Positions 35,135 to 44,747 of a stretch of 64,000 bases of DNA are shown here, one piece after another. Source of the DNA: Rheinheimera sp. (GTDB lineage Bacteria > Pseudomonadota > Gammaproteobacteria > Enterobacterales > Alteromonadaceae); contig DPJG01000006.1 of NCBI GenBank assembly GCA_003543135.1, positions 1-64,000 of the forward strand, in the 5' to 3' direction. The translations under genes were made by a program, and so were the position numbers. The stretch's first letter is position 1, and each line of letters opens with the position of its first letter. The notes under the pieces were generated by a model. It was given only the letters and a program-made list of their open reading frames with translations, had not been told where the DNA came from and did not search any database.

Positions 35135-36436
35135 ATGCTAAGTCTCCTGGGCTTGCTGACCGGCTTGCTGCTACTGATAGTGCTGACCATGCGTGGGGTG
35201 AACCTGTTTATTCTGGCGCCTTTGTGTGCCTTGCTGGTGGCTGTCACCAACGGCATTCCATTCTGGCAGGTGGCAGGACAAAGCGACTTTGTGCACGGTT
35301 ATATGAATGGTTTTGCATCTTTTGTCAGCAGCTGGTTTTTAATGTTTTTATTGGGTTCTTTGTTTGGCAAATTAATGGAACACACAGGCGCGGCCGATGC
35401 TGTGGCTTTGGCCATTATTAACAAACTTGGCAAAGGCCATGCGGTGGCCGCTGTGGTATTGGCTTGCGCCGTGCTGACTTACGGTGGTGTCAGCGTCTTT
35501 GTGGTGGCATTTTCCGCTTACCCTATGGCGGTGAGTTTATTTAAAGACGCCAATCTGCCGAGGCGTTTTATTCCGGCCGCTTTGGGATTGGGTTCAGTCA
35601 CTTTTACCATGACCTCAGCCGGCTCACCGGAAATTCAAAACTGGATCCCGATTCAATATTTAAAAACCTCCCCTTACGCCGGCTGGGAAGTCAGTGTGGT
35701 GGTGGCGATTTTTATGGCGGCTTTGGGTTATGGCCTGCTGAAAAAAATGATCAATAAAGCTGTTGATCAGGGTGAACATTTTATTGGCCGCGACAGCGAC
35801 CCTGTGGTCGGCGAACGGGCTTTGCCGCACCCGCTACTGGGCATTATTCCGCTGATTGTGGTGCTGCTGTTGTCGAACCTGCTGCACCACAGTCTGCAAC
35901 AGGCGGCGCTGATTGTGGCGCTGGCCGCAGGTGTGCTTTGTTTATACCTGTTAAACCGCCGTTTTGTGCAAAATCTGGATAAAGCCTTAAACGACGGTGT
36001 CACCGGCGCTTTATTGGCCATTGGTAACACAGCGGCTGTGGTGGGTTTTGGCAGTGTGGCCAAATTAACACCGGCTTTTGACCAAATCGTGCATGCCGTC
36101 GTGGCGCTGCCTGGGCCTGAGCTGCTGGGTGCTGCGGTGGCGGTGAGTGTGATAGCAGGTGTCACAGGTTCAGCATCAGGTGGTCAGGTGATCGCGCTGC
36201 CGGAAATAGCCCCCACTTATTTAGAGCGTGGTGTGGATGCAGAGCAGCTGCACCGGGTGGTGGCCATTTCATCAGGTGCACTCGATTCTCTGCCGCATAA
36301 CGGTTATGTGGTGACCACCATCCGTGCTATCTGTGGTGAAAGCCATCATAACGCTTATTGGCCTGTGGCAGTTGTGACCGTACTGGTGCCTTTATTCGGC
36401 ACATTACTGGCCATTGTATTGTTTCAGTGGATTTAA
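35135..36436 (+). CDS. GntP family permease
   Basis: This 433-residue inner-membrane transporter has about 12 hydrophobic segments and the family motif GGVSVFVVAFSAYPMA near residue 115. An internal repeat continues with the conserved GVTGSASGGQVIALPEIAP near residue 345. GntP members carry gluconate or hydroxy acids such as 3-hydroxybutyrate with H+. The ATG at 35135 is preferred over the TTG six bases upstream because AAGGA precedes it by 7 bp. It precedes the MetX-like hydrolase by 58 bp on the same strand, so the two may be cotranscribed. Confidence 0.88.
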   Translation: MLSLLGLLTGLLLLIVLTMRGVNLFILAPLCALLVAVTNGIPFWQVAGQSDFVHGYMNGFASFVSSWFLMFLLGSLFGKLMEHTGAADAVALAIINKLGKGHAVAAVVLACAVLTYGGVSVFVVAFSAYPMAVSLFKDANLPRRFIPAALGLGSVTFTMTSAGSPEIQNWIPIQYLKTSPYAGWEVSVVVAIFMAALGYGLLKKMINKAVDQGEHFIGRDSDPVVGERALPHPLLGIIPLIVVLLLSNLLHHSLQQAALIVALAAGVLCLYLLNRRFVQNLDKALNDGVTGALLAIGNTAAVVGFGSVAKLTPAFDQIVHAVVALPGPELLGAAVAVSVIAGVTGSASGGQVIALPEIAPTYLERGVDAEQLHRVVAISSGALDSLPHNGYVVTTIRAICGESHHNAYWPVAVVTVLVPLFGTLLAIVLFQWI

Positions 36437-36494
36437 TTTTTAACGCTGGCATTGGCCCAGGTTTTAGCCTGGGCCTGAGCTAAAGGAGTTGCAG

Positions 36495-37664
36495 ATGCGT
36501 CTTTGGTTGGTTGTGGTCTACTGTTGTTTTTTCTGGCTGCCGCTTTTGGCGCATGCCGAGTTATTAGTGAAAAAACAACAGTTTGAAATAAAAGAGTTTC
36601 AAACCCAAAGTGGCAAAACGATTCAGGATGTGAAAGTAGGCTGGGAAGCTTATGGCCAACTCAACGCCGATAAATCCAATGTTATTTTAATTACCCATTA
36701 TTTTTCCGGCACCTCCCACGCCGCCGGCAAATACCAGAGTACAGACACAGCCCCTGGTTATTGGGATGCCATTATTGGCCCAGGCAAAGCCATCGACACC
36801 AATAAATTTTATGTGGTCAGTATGGATACCCTGGTCAACGCCAATGTCAAAGACCCCAATGTCATTACCACAGGTCCCGCCAGCATCAACCCGGCCACGG
36901 GCCAACCTTATGGCCTGAGTTTTCCGGTGGTCACCATCACCGATTTTGTCGAAGTACAAAAAGCCTTTTTAGAAAGCAAAGGCATCAACAACCTGTATGC
37001 GGTGATCGGCCCTTCGATGGGATCTTTTCAGGCCATTGAATGGGCCAGCCGTTATCCGGACAAAGTGCAGCGTTTGATTGCCGCCATAGGCACAGCTTAT
37101 ATCGACAGCTGGAGTGCGGTGCGCCTTGAGCGCTGGGCCGAACCTATTAAGGCCGACCCCAACTGGCAACAAGGCAATTATTACGGCAAAGCCGCCCAAC
37201 CCACTGCAGGTTTAGTTACCGCACTGGCTTATATCACCCAGGATGCCTCGAACCCTGAGGGTTTTAACCAAAAATACCAGGCGCCAGCCCTTGATCAAAA
37301 GGCGCATCTGGATATCCGGACTGATTTAACGGCCTGGCAACAGCTGCGCCAAACAGCAGCGGCGCGCGCCGCGTTGCAGGATGCCAATCATATTTTGTAT
37401 CTGGTGCGGGCTTCGCAGTTATGGCGGGTCGGCATGTCTGACAACTGGCCGCAGGCACTGGCAAAAATCAGTGCCAAAACCTTGTTTTTACCAGCCAGTG
37501 GCGATTTGTTATTAACACCAGAGATGTCCAGGAACAGCCAGCAACAGCTGCAACAGGCCGGCAACCAGGCACAACTGACTGAAATTCCGGGTCAGTGGGG
37601 GCATTTGGATGGGCTGCTGAATATTGCCAGTGTTGGCGAGCAGATCCGCACCTTTTTAAATTAG
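36495..37664 (+). CDS. Secreted alpha/beta hydrolase related to homoserine O-acetyltransferase (MetX fold)
   Basis: This 389-residue protein has a signal peptide (about residues 1-21, ending AHA-E) followed by a MetX-like domain. It has the VGWEAYGQLNADKSNVILITHYFSG opening, nucleophile GPSMGSFQ (Ser about 172), acid in LPASGDLLL and catalytic His in WGHLDG near the C-terminus. MetX enzymes are cytoplasmic acetyltransferases; the export signal argues for a periplasmic hydrolase or acyltransferase instead. AAGGAG fixes the start at 36495. It follows the GntP permease and may prepare its substrate. Confidence 0.82.
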   Translation: MRLWLVVVYCCFFWLPLLAHAELLVKKQQFEIKEFQTQSGKTIQDVKVGWEAYGQLNADKSNVILITHYFSGTSHAAGKYQSTDTAPGYWDAIIGPGKAIDTNKFYVVSMDTLVNANVKDPNVITTGPASINPATGQPYGLSFPVVTITDFVEVQKAFLESKGINNLYAVIGPSMGSFQAIEWASRYPDKVQRLIAAIGTAYIDSWSAVRLERWAEPIKADPNWQQGNYYGKAAQPTAGLVTALAYITQDASNPEGFNQKYQAPALDQKAHLDIRTDLTAWQQLRQTAAARAALQDANHILYLVRASQLWRVGMSDNWPQALAKISAKTLFLPASGDLLLTPEMSRNSQQQLQQAGNQAQLTEIPGQWGHLDGLLNIASVGEQIRTFLN

Positions 37665-37800
37665 CCGCCGGACACTGACCGGGGCAACCGGGCTTTGCCT
37701 GCTACAACCCGAGAAAGCCGGATAAAAGCCAGCAAAAGCTAGGGGAATTTGCGCCACACGGCGCTATACTGTGGCCATGTTTGTTCACCCGGAACCGGTT

Positions 37801-38571
37801 ATGGGCAGGATCCTGCTGCTGTGTAGTATGACTGTCGCCTGGTCGGCTCAGGCCGCAGTCCCTCTGCAGTTTTGCTATGAAGACAAAGAGTTAGCTCCCT
37901 ACTATTACGGCAATAGCGCTGAAGTGCGTCAACAAAACCCGGGCGCGACCATTGAACATGTGCAGCAACTGGTGGCGGCAGTGCCGGCGCTTGAGCTGAA
38001 ACTCATCCGCTTACCGTGGAAACGTTGTCTGGCATCTCTTGCCACAGGGGACGTTGATGCTGTGGTGGGCAGTTACAGCACAGAACGCGCCGAATTTGCC
38101 GTATTCCCTTACCGCGATGGCCAACCAGATCCAACACGGGCTTTTAATTTGCATCACACTTGTCTGGTCAGCCGGCAGGATGCACCCTGGCAATGGACAG
38201 GTGAAGGTTTTAGCGGTATTGACCAGCTGGTGGTGGCGCGGCCTTTGGGTTATGCGCCATTAAAAAGCAAATTCCCGCAAAAATTCACCATGCACTACAC
38301 CAGCTCCAGCGACATGGATTTGGATCTGCTGGAAAAAGGCCGTATCAATGCCATTACGCGGCTTTGTCAGATTGGCGATTTAAAAGTGAGCCCGGCACAA
38401 ATCAGTTTGCGCGGCCTGAAAATTTTATATCCGCCTTTGTACGACAGCAGAGGGTATTTAATTTTCAGTCAGAAGTTTTATAAGCAACATCAAAAGCTGG
38501 CAGAACTGCTGTGGCAACAGCAAACTCAAAATAAAGGCACTGAAATTTACCGGCGTTATCTGGAAGAATAA
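37801..38571 (+). CDS. Periplasmic solute-binding protein (SBP_bac_3-like)
   Basis: This 256-residue protein has a signal peptide (about residues 1-18, MGRILLLCSMTVAWSAQA) and a type II periplasmic binding fold of the polar amino-acid family. It has FCYEDKELAPYYYGNS at the N-terminus, then VDAVVGSYSTERAEF and an LDLLEKGRINAITR region typical of the second lobe. No permease or ATPase is next to it, so it is an orphan receptor or sensor. ATG 37801 is chosen because a TATACT -10-like element at 37765-37770 would put the transcript start after the earlier in-frame starts. Confidence 0.78.
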   Translation: MGRILLLCSMTVAWSAQAAVPLQFCYEDKELAPYYYGNSAEVRQQNPGATIEHVQQLVAAVPALELKLIRLPWKRCLASLATGDVDAVVGSYSTERAEFAVFPYRDGQPDPTRAFNLHHTCLVSRQDAPWQWTGEGFSGIDQLVVARPLGYAPLKSKFPQKFTMHYTSSSDMDLDLLEKGRINAITRLCQIGDLKVSPAQISLRGLKILYPPLYDSRGYLIFSQKFYKQHQKLAELLWQQQTQNKGTEIYRRYLEE

Positions 38572-38589
38572 CAAGCGTTTAGCGCAGAT

Positions 38590-39639
38590 TTACCCTATTG
38601 ACGCCCTGGCAAAACAAACCAAATCATCAATTTCCGGCCTGATGCCAATATACTCACCTATGGCGTGCTGGTGGTGGCTGGGTGCCAGGCAGCTTATCTT
38701 TTCACCGTTTCCCACTTCCAGCTGATACAACATATGAGCACCACGAAAAGCGCGGCTGAGCACTTTGGCGCGAAGCGGACTTTGATCGTCATGCAAAATA
38801 TCGTCGGGGCGCACCAGCAAATCTACTGTGGTTCCGGCCGTCAGCTTTGTTGGCTCCGCCTGGCGAAACACCCCGAGGCAGGTTTGTACACTGCAGGAGT
38901 CCAGCATCTGGCCTGTCAGTAAATCCCCCTGACCGATAAAATCGGCAACAAATCTGTTGGCCGGCTGATGGTACAGCTGATAAGGCGTGCCCCACTGCTG
39001 CAACATGCCGTGTGCCATCACACCAATCCAGTCGGCCATGGCAAAAGCTTCGTGTTGGTCGTGCGTGACCATCACAGCGGTAATACCCAGCTGATTTAAA
39101 ATGGTGCGGATATCTTTGGCCAGTGAATCGCGTAAATCGGCGTCCAGGCCGGAAAAAGGCTCATCCAGCAATAACAGCCTTGGCTCAGGCGCCAAAGCAC
39201 GGGCCAGCGCCACCCGCTGCTGCTGGCCACCGGATAACTGATGAATAAAACGGTTGCCCATACCTTCGAGCCCCACCAGCTGCAACAACTGCATCACCTT
39301 AGCCTGCTGCTGCGCTTTATTCTGCCGGTGCAAGCCAAAACTGATGTTTTCCGCCACTGTTAAATGCGGGAACAAAGCATAATCCTGAAACACCACGCCT
39401 ATCTGACGTTTTTCCGCGGGCAGCATCTGACTGGAACTACTGACCAGCTCTGCATCCAGCAGGATCTCCCCCTGATGCACAGCTTCAAAACCGGCAATGG
39501 CTCTTAATAAACTGGTTTTACCTGAACCGGACGGGCCAACCAAACAGCCAATTTCACCGGCCGCCAGCTGAAATGACACATCTTTCACCACGGTAAAAGA
39601 CTGATAAGCTACAGCAATTTGACGAAGTTCCAGCATCAA
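38590..39639 (-). CDS. fbpC: Ferric iron ABC transporter ATP-binding protein
   Basis: This 349-residue ATPase has Walker A GPSGSGKTSLL (about residues 35-45), Q-loop, signature LSGGQQQRVALARAL (about 138-152), Walker B LLLLDEPFSGLD and a switch His in VTHDQHEAF. A TOBE-type C-terminal domain follows. It energises import of Fe3+ released to the periplasm. The start overlaps the permease stop by 4 bp. It is last in the operon fbpA-fbpB-fbpC. Confidence 0.9.
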   Translation of the reverse strand: MMLELRQIAVAYQSFTVVKDVSFQLAAGEIGCLVGPSGSGKTSLLRAIAGFEAVHQGEILLDAELVSSSSQMLPAEKRQIGVVFQDYALFPHLTVAENISFGLHRQNKAQQQAKVMQLLQLVGLEGMGNRFIHQLSGGQQQRVALARALAPEPRLLLLDEPFSGLDADLRDSLAKDIRTILNQLGITAVMVTHDQHEAFAMADWIGVMAHGMLQQWGTPYQLYHQPANRFVADFIGQGDLLTGQMLDSCSVQTCLGVFRQAEPTKLTAGTTVDLLVRPDDILHDDQSPLRAKVLSRAFRGAHMLYQLEVGNGEKISCLAPSHHQHAIGEYIGIRPEIDDLVCFARASIG

Positions 39640-41273
39640 TGCCCCACAGAAGATTTTTTATCCAGCGCCCTGGTCAATAGCAGCACGGGCCCAAGCCCAA
39701 CCAGCACTATGGTCAGCGCCGGCAGCGCAGCGTCGGCAAGCCGCTCATCAGACGCCAGTTCGTAACTTTTCACCGCCAGCGTATTAAAGTTAAAAGGCCT
39801 TAATAACAAAGTGGCCGGCAGCTCTTTCAGTACATCAACAAATACCAGCAATAAGGCCGTCAGCACTGTAGGACGCAATAAAGGCACATGCACCCGCCAC
39901 AGCACCTGCAAGGGCGTGAGACCTAGCGAACGGGCGGCCTGATCCATACTGGGTTTAATTTGTCCAAGCCCTGCTTCAATGCCCTGCAAAGCCACTGCCA
40001 GAAAACGCACTGCATAGGCCAGCAACAACGCCACTACAGTGCCGGAAAACAATAAACCGGTGCGCACACCAAAATATTGTTCGGCAAATAAATCGAGCTC
40101 GTTATCAACAAAAGCCAGCGGCAACATCACGCCAATGGCAATCACAGTACCTGGAATGGCATAACCCATAGCGCTTAAACGGATCAGCAGCTGCACCAGC
40201 CAGTGCCGGTTTAACCTCAGGCCGTAACAAAGCCAGGTCGCAAGCGCCACCACCAACAGGGCAGCGGCAAAAGCCAGACTAAAACTGTGCCACAACAGCA
40301 GTACATAATCGTTGCTTAAAAGTGCTGCCCAATCCGCCAGCATCGCCAGCTGCAGCGCAGGGATCACAAAACCCAGCAGCAAAGGCAGTAGCGCCAGCAG
40401 TAACAACAGATAACCCCGGATGCCCCGCACCTGATGGGTTTTAATGTCATTATGGCTTTGACCTGTATAATAAAAATGCAGCTGACGGCGCGATGCCAGT
40501 TCCAGATAAATCAGCGCCAGCACTAAGGTACAAAGTAACGCCGACAACTGCGCTGCGCCCTGTTGTTGTCCCATACCAAACCAGGTGCGGAAAATACCAG
40601 TGGTTAAAGTGGGCACACCAAAATATTGCACTGTGCCATAGTCGGCAAAAGCTTCCATCATCGCAAGGGCTGTGCCTGTAATAAGCGCTGGCCTTGCCAT
40701 AGGTAAAGTCACACGGAAAAAATGCTGCCGCCTGGTAAAACCCAGGCTTAAGCTGGCTTCAGCGAGGCGCTCTGACTGACTGGCAAAAGCGCTGCGTGCC
40801 AGCAAATAGACATAAGGGTAAAGTACCAGTGATAACAACAAGATAGCGCCGCCTAAAGAGCGCACCTGCGGAAAATAATAATCGCCATAACGCCAGCCAA
40901 AGAAATCACGCAGCAGGCTTTGCACAGGCCCTGCAAAATCCAGCAAACCTGTGTAGCTGTAGGCAATAATGTAAGCCGGCATCGCCATTGGCAATAACAA
41001 TAGCCATTGCAGCAGATTACGACCAGGGAAACGGAAAAATACAATCAACCAGGCCAGACTGGTACCCAGCAGCAAAGCACCGGCACCAACGCCGGCGGCC
41101 AGCAACAACGAATTTTGCAGATAATCCGGCAGTACAGTGGCCAGCAGATGTTGCCACAGCGCCAGGTCTGGGCTAAGCAGGCTGCGAAAGACCACCAGCA
41201 ACGGCATCAGCAGCAGCCCCACCACCAGCAACAACGGCAGCTGCCGCCAATGCAATTTAGTGAATTGCATCAA
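39636..41273 (-). CDS. fbpB: Ferric iron ABC transporter permease
   Basis: This 545-residue fused permease has about 12 transmembrane segments and two binding-protein-dependent transport domains, each with an EAA-type loop (EASLSLGFTRRQHFFRVTLPMARP near 190-210 and QAARSLGLTPLQVLWRVHVPLLRP near 440-465). It is the double-domain form typical of FbpB/SfuB iron permeases. It is cotranscribed with fbpA (51-bp gap) and fbpC (4-bp overlap). Confidence 0.9.
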   Translation of the reverse strand: MMQFTKLHWRQLPLLLVVGLLLMPLLVVFRSLLSPDLALWQHLLATVLPDYLQNSLLLAAGVGAGALLLGTSLAWLIVFFRFPGRNLLQWLLLLPMAMPAYIIAYSYTGLLDFAGPVQSLLRDFFGWRYGDYYFPQVRSLGGAILLLSLVLYPYVYLLARSAFASQSERLAEASLSLGFTRRQHFFRVTLPMARPALITGTALAMMEAFADYGTVQYFGVPTLTTGIFRTWFGMGQQQGAAQLSALLCTLVLALIYLELASRRQLHFYYTGQSHNDIKTHQVRGIRGYLLLLLALLPLLLGFVIPALQLAMLADWAALLSNDYVLLLWHSFSLAFAAALLVVALATWLCYGLRLNRHWLVQLLIRLSAMGYAIPGTVIAIGVMLPLAFVDNELDLFAEQYFGVRTGLLFSGTVVALLLAYAVRFLAVALQGIEAGLGQIKPSMDQAARSLGLTPLQVLWRVHVPLLRPTVLTALLLVFVDVLKELPATLLLRPFNFNTLAVKSYELASDERLADAALPALTIVLVGLGPVLLLTRALDKKSSVGH

Positions 41274-41324
41274 GGGCAGCCCGAAGATAACAGCAGAAGA
41301 AACAACAAGTTATTTTCAACCGGC

Positions 41325-42326
41325 TTATTTCCAACCGGCCTGATCCATCAGCTGCAAAGCTTTGGCATTCAGCTCACCCAGTTTCACCAGCGGCAACTGT
41401 TCAGCTTTAAAGGTACCAAAACCCTGGAGTACCGGGCTCCAGGCAACGTCTGCCAGCACCGGATATTCGTGGTTTTTGCTGGCGTACCAGTTTTGTGCTT
41501 CAGGCAACACCATATATTCAATCAGTTGCTGGGCAGCGGCTTTGTTCGGCGCATATTTGGCAACACCGGCGCCAGAGATATTGATATGGGCACCCCGGTC
41601 TTGCTGATTTGGCCATAACACTTTGACGGCTTTAGCAGCTGCTGCGTCTTTGGCATCATCAAACATACCGGCCAGGTAATAAGTGTTGGCGATGGCGATA
41701 TCACAAACACCGGCAGCGGCTGCTTTGATCTGGTCACGGTCACCGCCAGTTGGCGGCTGGGCAAAATTAGCTACCAGACCTTTGGCAAATTCCAGTGTTT
41801 TGGCTTCGCCGACACTTGCAATCATCGCCGCCAGCATCGACTGGTTATAAATATTGTCGGAGGAGCGGATACAAATCCGGCCTTTAAATTCAGGCTTGGT
41901 CAGATCTTCAATGGTATTAATGCGGGTCGGATCCACTTTACCCGGCACATAAATCACCGGACGGGCGCGCAAGGTTAAACCAAACCAGTGTTGCTGTGGG
42001 TCGCGCAGATGCGCCGGAATGGCTTTTGTTAACAGCTCAGACTGCACCGGCTGTAACAAACCCTGGGTCTGGGCGCGGTATAAACGGCCCACATCAGTGC
42101 TAATCAGTACATCAGCCGGGCTGTTGCGGCCTTCGCTCGCCATCCGGCTAATCAGCTCATCAGGTTTGCCGGTAATCAGGTTCACTTTAATGCCGGTGTC
42201 GGCGCTGAATTTATCCAGCACGGGTTTAATCAGCTCTTCTTGTCTCGCTGAATACACATTCACTTCGGCCGCTTGTACAAAAGCTGCCACGCTGGAAAAC
42301 AATAACACCATGAACTGACGCTTCAT
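41325..42326 (-). CDS. fbpA: Ferric iron-binding periplasmic protein
   Basis: This 333-residue substrate-binding protein has a signal peptide (about residues 1-18, AFVQA-A). The VNVYSARQEELIKPVLDKF opening and ADVLISTDVGRLYRA are typical of FutA/FbpA proteins; a tyrosine pair in AIANTYYLAGMFDD supplies iron ligands. It binds Fe3+ in the periplasm and hands it to FbpB. The start at 42326 is fixed by AAGGAAC; a longer frame to 42344 lacks a site. A Fur-like palindrome overlaps its promoter. Confidence 0.92.
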   Translation of the reverse strand: MKRQFMVLLFSSVAAFVQAAEVNVYSARQEELIKPVLDKFSADTGIKVNLITGKPDELISRMASEGRNSPADVLISTDVGRLYRAQTQGLLQPVQSELLTKAIPAHLRDPQQHWFGLTLRARPVIYVPGKVDPTRINTIEDLTKPEFKGRICIRSSDNIYNQSMLAAMIASVGEAKTLEFAKGLVANFAQPPTGGDRDQIKAAAAGVCDIAIANTYYLAGMFDDAKDAAAAKAVKVLWPNQQDRGAHINISGAGVAKYAPNKAAAQQLIEYMVLPEAQNWYASKNHEYPVLADVAWSPVLQGFGTFKAEQLPLVKLGELNAKALQLMDQAGWK

Positions 42327-42414
42327 CCGTTGTTCCTTCTGCAATTGACTGGTGAAAACACCTGACAGCTGCTGCAGTTGCCCAAAGGCTGCAGCGGCGT
42401 GTTAAACGAGCGCT

Positions 42415-42444
42415 AGTATAAACAAAAACGAGAACAGTTCTCAA
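42415..42444 (-). promoter_or_regulatory. Promoter of fbpABC with a Fur-like operator
   Basis: On the minus strand a -35 TTGAGA (42439-42444) and -10 TATACT (42415-42420) are 18 bp apart. A perfect 6-1-6 palindrome GAGAAC-T-GTTCTC (42430-42442) overlaps the -35. It fits the GATAAT-N-ATTATC core of Fur sites with two changed positions per half, so iron repression is likely. Confidence 0.72.
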
Positions 42445-42556
42445 AAACTTCGTCGCAACAGGCTGGTGATTAAACCCCGGCCCTGAACAGCCTGGTTGCC
42501 AGTTGTACAAGCCATGCCCTATGCTTAGGGCCATCTTCAGTACTGGAAGCAATTTT

Positions 42557-44593
42557 ATGAAATTAGCCTTTTCAATCAGTTTGTTAGCACTTTTTTCCGG
42601 TTTTGCGCTGGCCGAAGCACAGCCGCTGAGTGCCGAAGCTGTCTGGCAGGTAGCGCGGCCGGCCGGTTTAACAGTGTCGCCGGATGGCCGCCGCGCTGTA
42701 TTTAGCCTGACGAGGTACAACTTAAAATCTGACAAAGGCAATGCCGATTTGCAGCTGATTGAGCTGCCCGGCGGTAAAACCACGGCTTTAACCCAGCATC
42801 CGGATAACGACACTCAGCCCGCCTGGAGCCCGGATGGTCGCAGTATTGCATTTGTCTCAAAACGTGGTCATGCGCAGAATCAACTTTTTGTGATGCCGGT
42901 GTTTGGTGGTGAAGCCAAAAATATCACTGAACTGCCGGTGGCAGTATCGTCCCCGGTCTGGCTGCCGGATGGCAAAGAAATTTTGTTTGTTGCTGAGGTG
43001 CCGGCCGGTTTTGACGGGGATTTTCAGAAATTAGCGGCCGCCAAAAAAGCAGAAAAAGACAATAAAGTCAGCGCCAAGGTGACTGAAAACCGCGTCTACC
43101 GCTTTTGGGATCACTGGCTGACCGATGACAGTTACCCGCACTTTTTTGCCGTGGATGTGGACAGTGGCAAAATCCGCCATTTAACGCCGGGCTGGAAAAA
43201 GCTGATGAATTTAAACGGCGCGCCTGAGTTTGATCTGTCGCCGGATGGCAAAACCATTGCTGTCAGCGCCATTACCAGCGAACCGCCCTACAACGAGCTG
43301 AACCACGATATTCTGCTGCTTGCTACCGACGGTAGCGGCAAATTTATTAATATCACCGAGGCCAATAAAGCCAGCGACAGCAACCCGGTCTTTAGCCCGG
43401 ACGGTAAAACCCTGGTGTATGGCGCACAAAGCCGGCTGGATTTTACCGAAGACAATGTCAAACTGATGAACTTTAATCTGGCCAGTAAAACAGCCACCGC
43501 TATGGCCGCCAATGTCGATTTGTCCCCGTCCAGCTGGTATTTTTCTAAAGACAGCACCATGTTGTATTTTATCGCCGCTGACAAAGCGCGTGAGTCGGTG
43601 TTTTCGATTCCGGTGCAGGGCGGCGCTGTTAAACAGGTGTTACGCCAGGCCAGCAATGAGCAGTTCCAGGTGGCAGGGCCACAACAGTTTGTACTGGTAC
43701 AACATGGCATCAGCCAGCTGCCGGAAATTTTTTATCTGGACAATAAAAACCGCACCTTAAAACAAATCAGTCAGTTTAATCATCAGCAACAACAAAACAC
43801 CCAGTTTGGCAAAGTAGAAGAAATGTCTTTTGCAGGCAGCGACGGCAAAGCCATTCAGATGTTTGTGGTGTTTCCGCCCAACTTTGACCCGAAAAAACGC
43901 TGGCCATTGCTGAGTTTATTGCATGGTGGGCCACACAGTTATTTCGGTGACAACTTTAATTACCGCTGGAACCCGCAGGTATTTGCCGCTGCAGGTTATG
44001 TCACCATCATGCCGAACTTCCATGGTTCCACCAGTTTTGGTCAGGCTTTTGCCGAGGCCATTCATGGTGACCATGCGACTAAACCATTTTTTGACTCCGA
44101 AGCCGCCATTGATCACCTGGTGTCACGCGGTTATATCGATGAAAGCCGTATTGCCGCGGCTGGTGGCAGCTACGGCGGTTATCTGGTGAGCTGGATTGCC
44201 GGCCATAGCAGCAAATACAAAGCGCTGGTGAATCACGCCGGTGTCTACGATCTCATGGCGCAGTTTGCCTCTGACAGCACTATTCACCGGGTGCATGCTT
44301 ACGCCGGTTCGCCCTGGGATAAAAAAGAAAATGTGTTAAAAGCAAGCCCGGCCATGTACGCCGAAAACTTTAAAACGCCCATGCTGGTGATCCACGGTGA
44401 GCAGGATTACCGCGTGCCGGTGAATCAGGGGCTGGAAGTTTATGGTGTCCTCAAAGGCAAAGGGGTGGATGCTCGGCTGGTGTATTTCCCCAATGAAAAC
44501 CACTGGATTTTAAAACCCAATAACTCTGTATTCTGGTACGGCGAAGTGCTGAACTGGCTGGAGCGTTATATCGGCAAAGGCCCCAGCGCCTAG
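42557..44593 (+). CDS. Secreted S9 family peptidase (prolyl oligopeptidase type)
   Basis: This 678-residue protein has a signal peptide (about residues 1-19, ALA-E) and an N-terminal beta-propeller with WD40-like repeats of SPDG motifs (positions near 35, 95, 235, 300). A C-terminal alpha/beta domain carries nucleophile GGSYGGY (Ser about 538), Asp in HGEQDYRVP and His in NENHWIL. It cleaves peptides in the periplasm or outside, probably dipeptides or short oligopeptides as in DPP/AAP subfamilies. The start at 42557 follows GGAAG; the frame upstream to 42503 lacks an RBS. A terminator follows. Confidence 0.92.
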   Translation: MKLAFSISLLALFSGFALAEAQPLSAEAVWQVARPAGLTVSPDGRRAVFSLTRYNLKSDKGNADLQLIELPGGKTTALTQHPDNDTQPAWSPDGRSIAFVSKRGHAQNQLFVMPVFGGEAKNITELPVAVSSPVWLPDGKEILFVAEVPAGFDGDFQKLAAAKKAEKDNKVSAKVTENRVYRFWDHWLTDDSYPHFFAVDVDSGKIRHLTPGWKKLMNLNGAPEFDLSPDGKTIAVSAITSEPPYNELNHDILLLATDGSGKFINITEANKASDSNPVFSPDGKTLVYGAQSRLDFTEDNVKLMNFNLASKTATAMAANVDLSPSSWYFSKDSTMLYFIAADKARESVFSIPVQGGAVKQVLRQASNEQFQVAGPQQFVLVQHGISQLPEIFYLDNKNRTLKQISQFNHQQQQNTQFGKVEEMSFAGSDGKAIQMFVVFPPNFDPKKRWPLLSLLHGGPHSYFGDNFNYRWNPQVFAAAGYVTIMPNFHGSTSFGQAFAEAIHGDHATKPFFDSEAAIDHLVSRGYIDESRIAAAGGSYGGYLVSWIAGHSSKYKALVNHAGVYDLMAQFASDSTIHRVHAYAGSPWDKKENVLKASPAMYAENFKTPMLVIHGEQDYRVPVNQGLEVYGVLKGKGVDARLVYFPNENHWILKPNNSVFWYGEVLNWLERYIGKGPSA

Positions 44594-44657
44594 CAGTTGT
44601 CGCTCAGGCTGCTAGTTCAGCTGAGCACTTATTAACCGGCAACTTGCCGCATCCTGC

Positions 44658-44686
44658 AAAGGCCGCTATCGTAGCGGCCTTTTTTG
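44658..44686 (+). terminator. Terminator of the S9 peptidase gene
   Basis: The stem AAAGGCCGCTA/TAGCGGCCTTT with loop TCG is followed by T residues. Confidence 0.9.
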
Positions 44687-44747
44687 TCAGACGAATGCCA
44701 GAACACAGGGCCAGCACCATTGATCCCTCAGGCCAGAACAGGTGAAC

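Noticed and set aside
41007-41618. 203-codon Gln/His-rich frame opposite fbpA and fbpB
   Set aside because: Low-complexity antisense shadow of two well-supported genes.
42226-42813. 195-codon leftward frame opposite the S9 peptidase start
   Set aside because: It overlaps the fbpA promoter and the peptidase signal peptide; no independent support.
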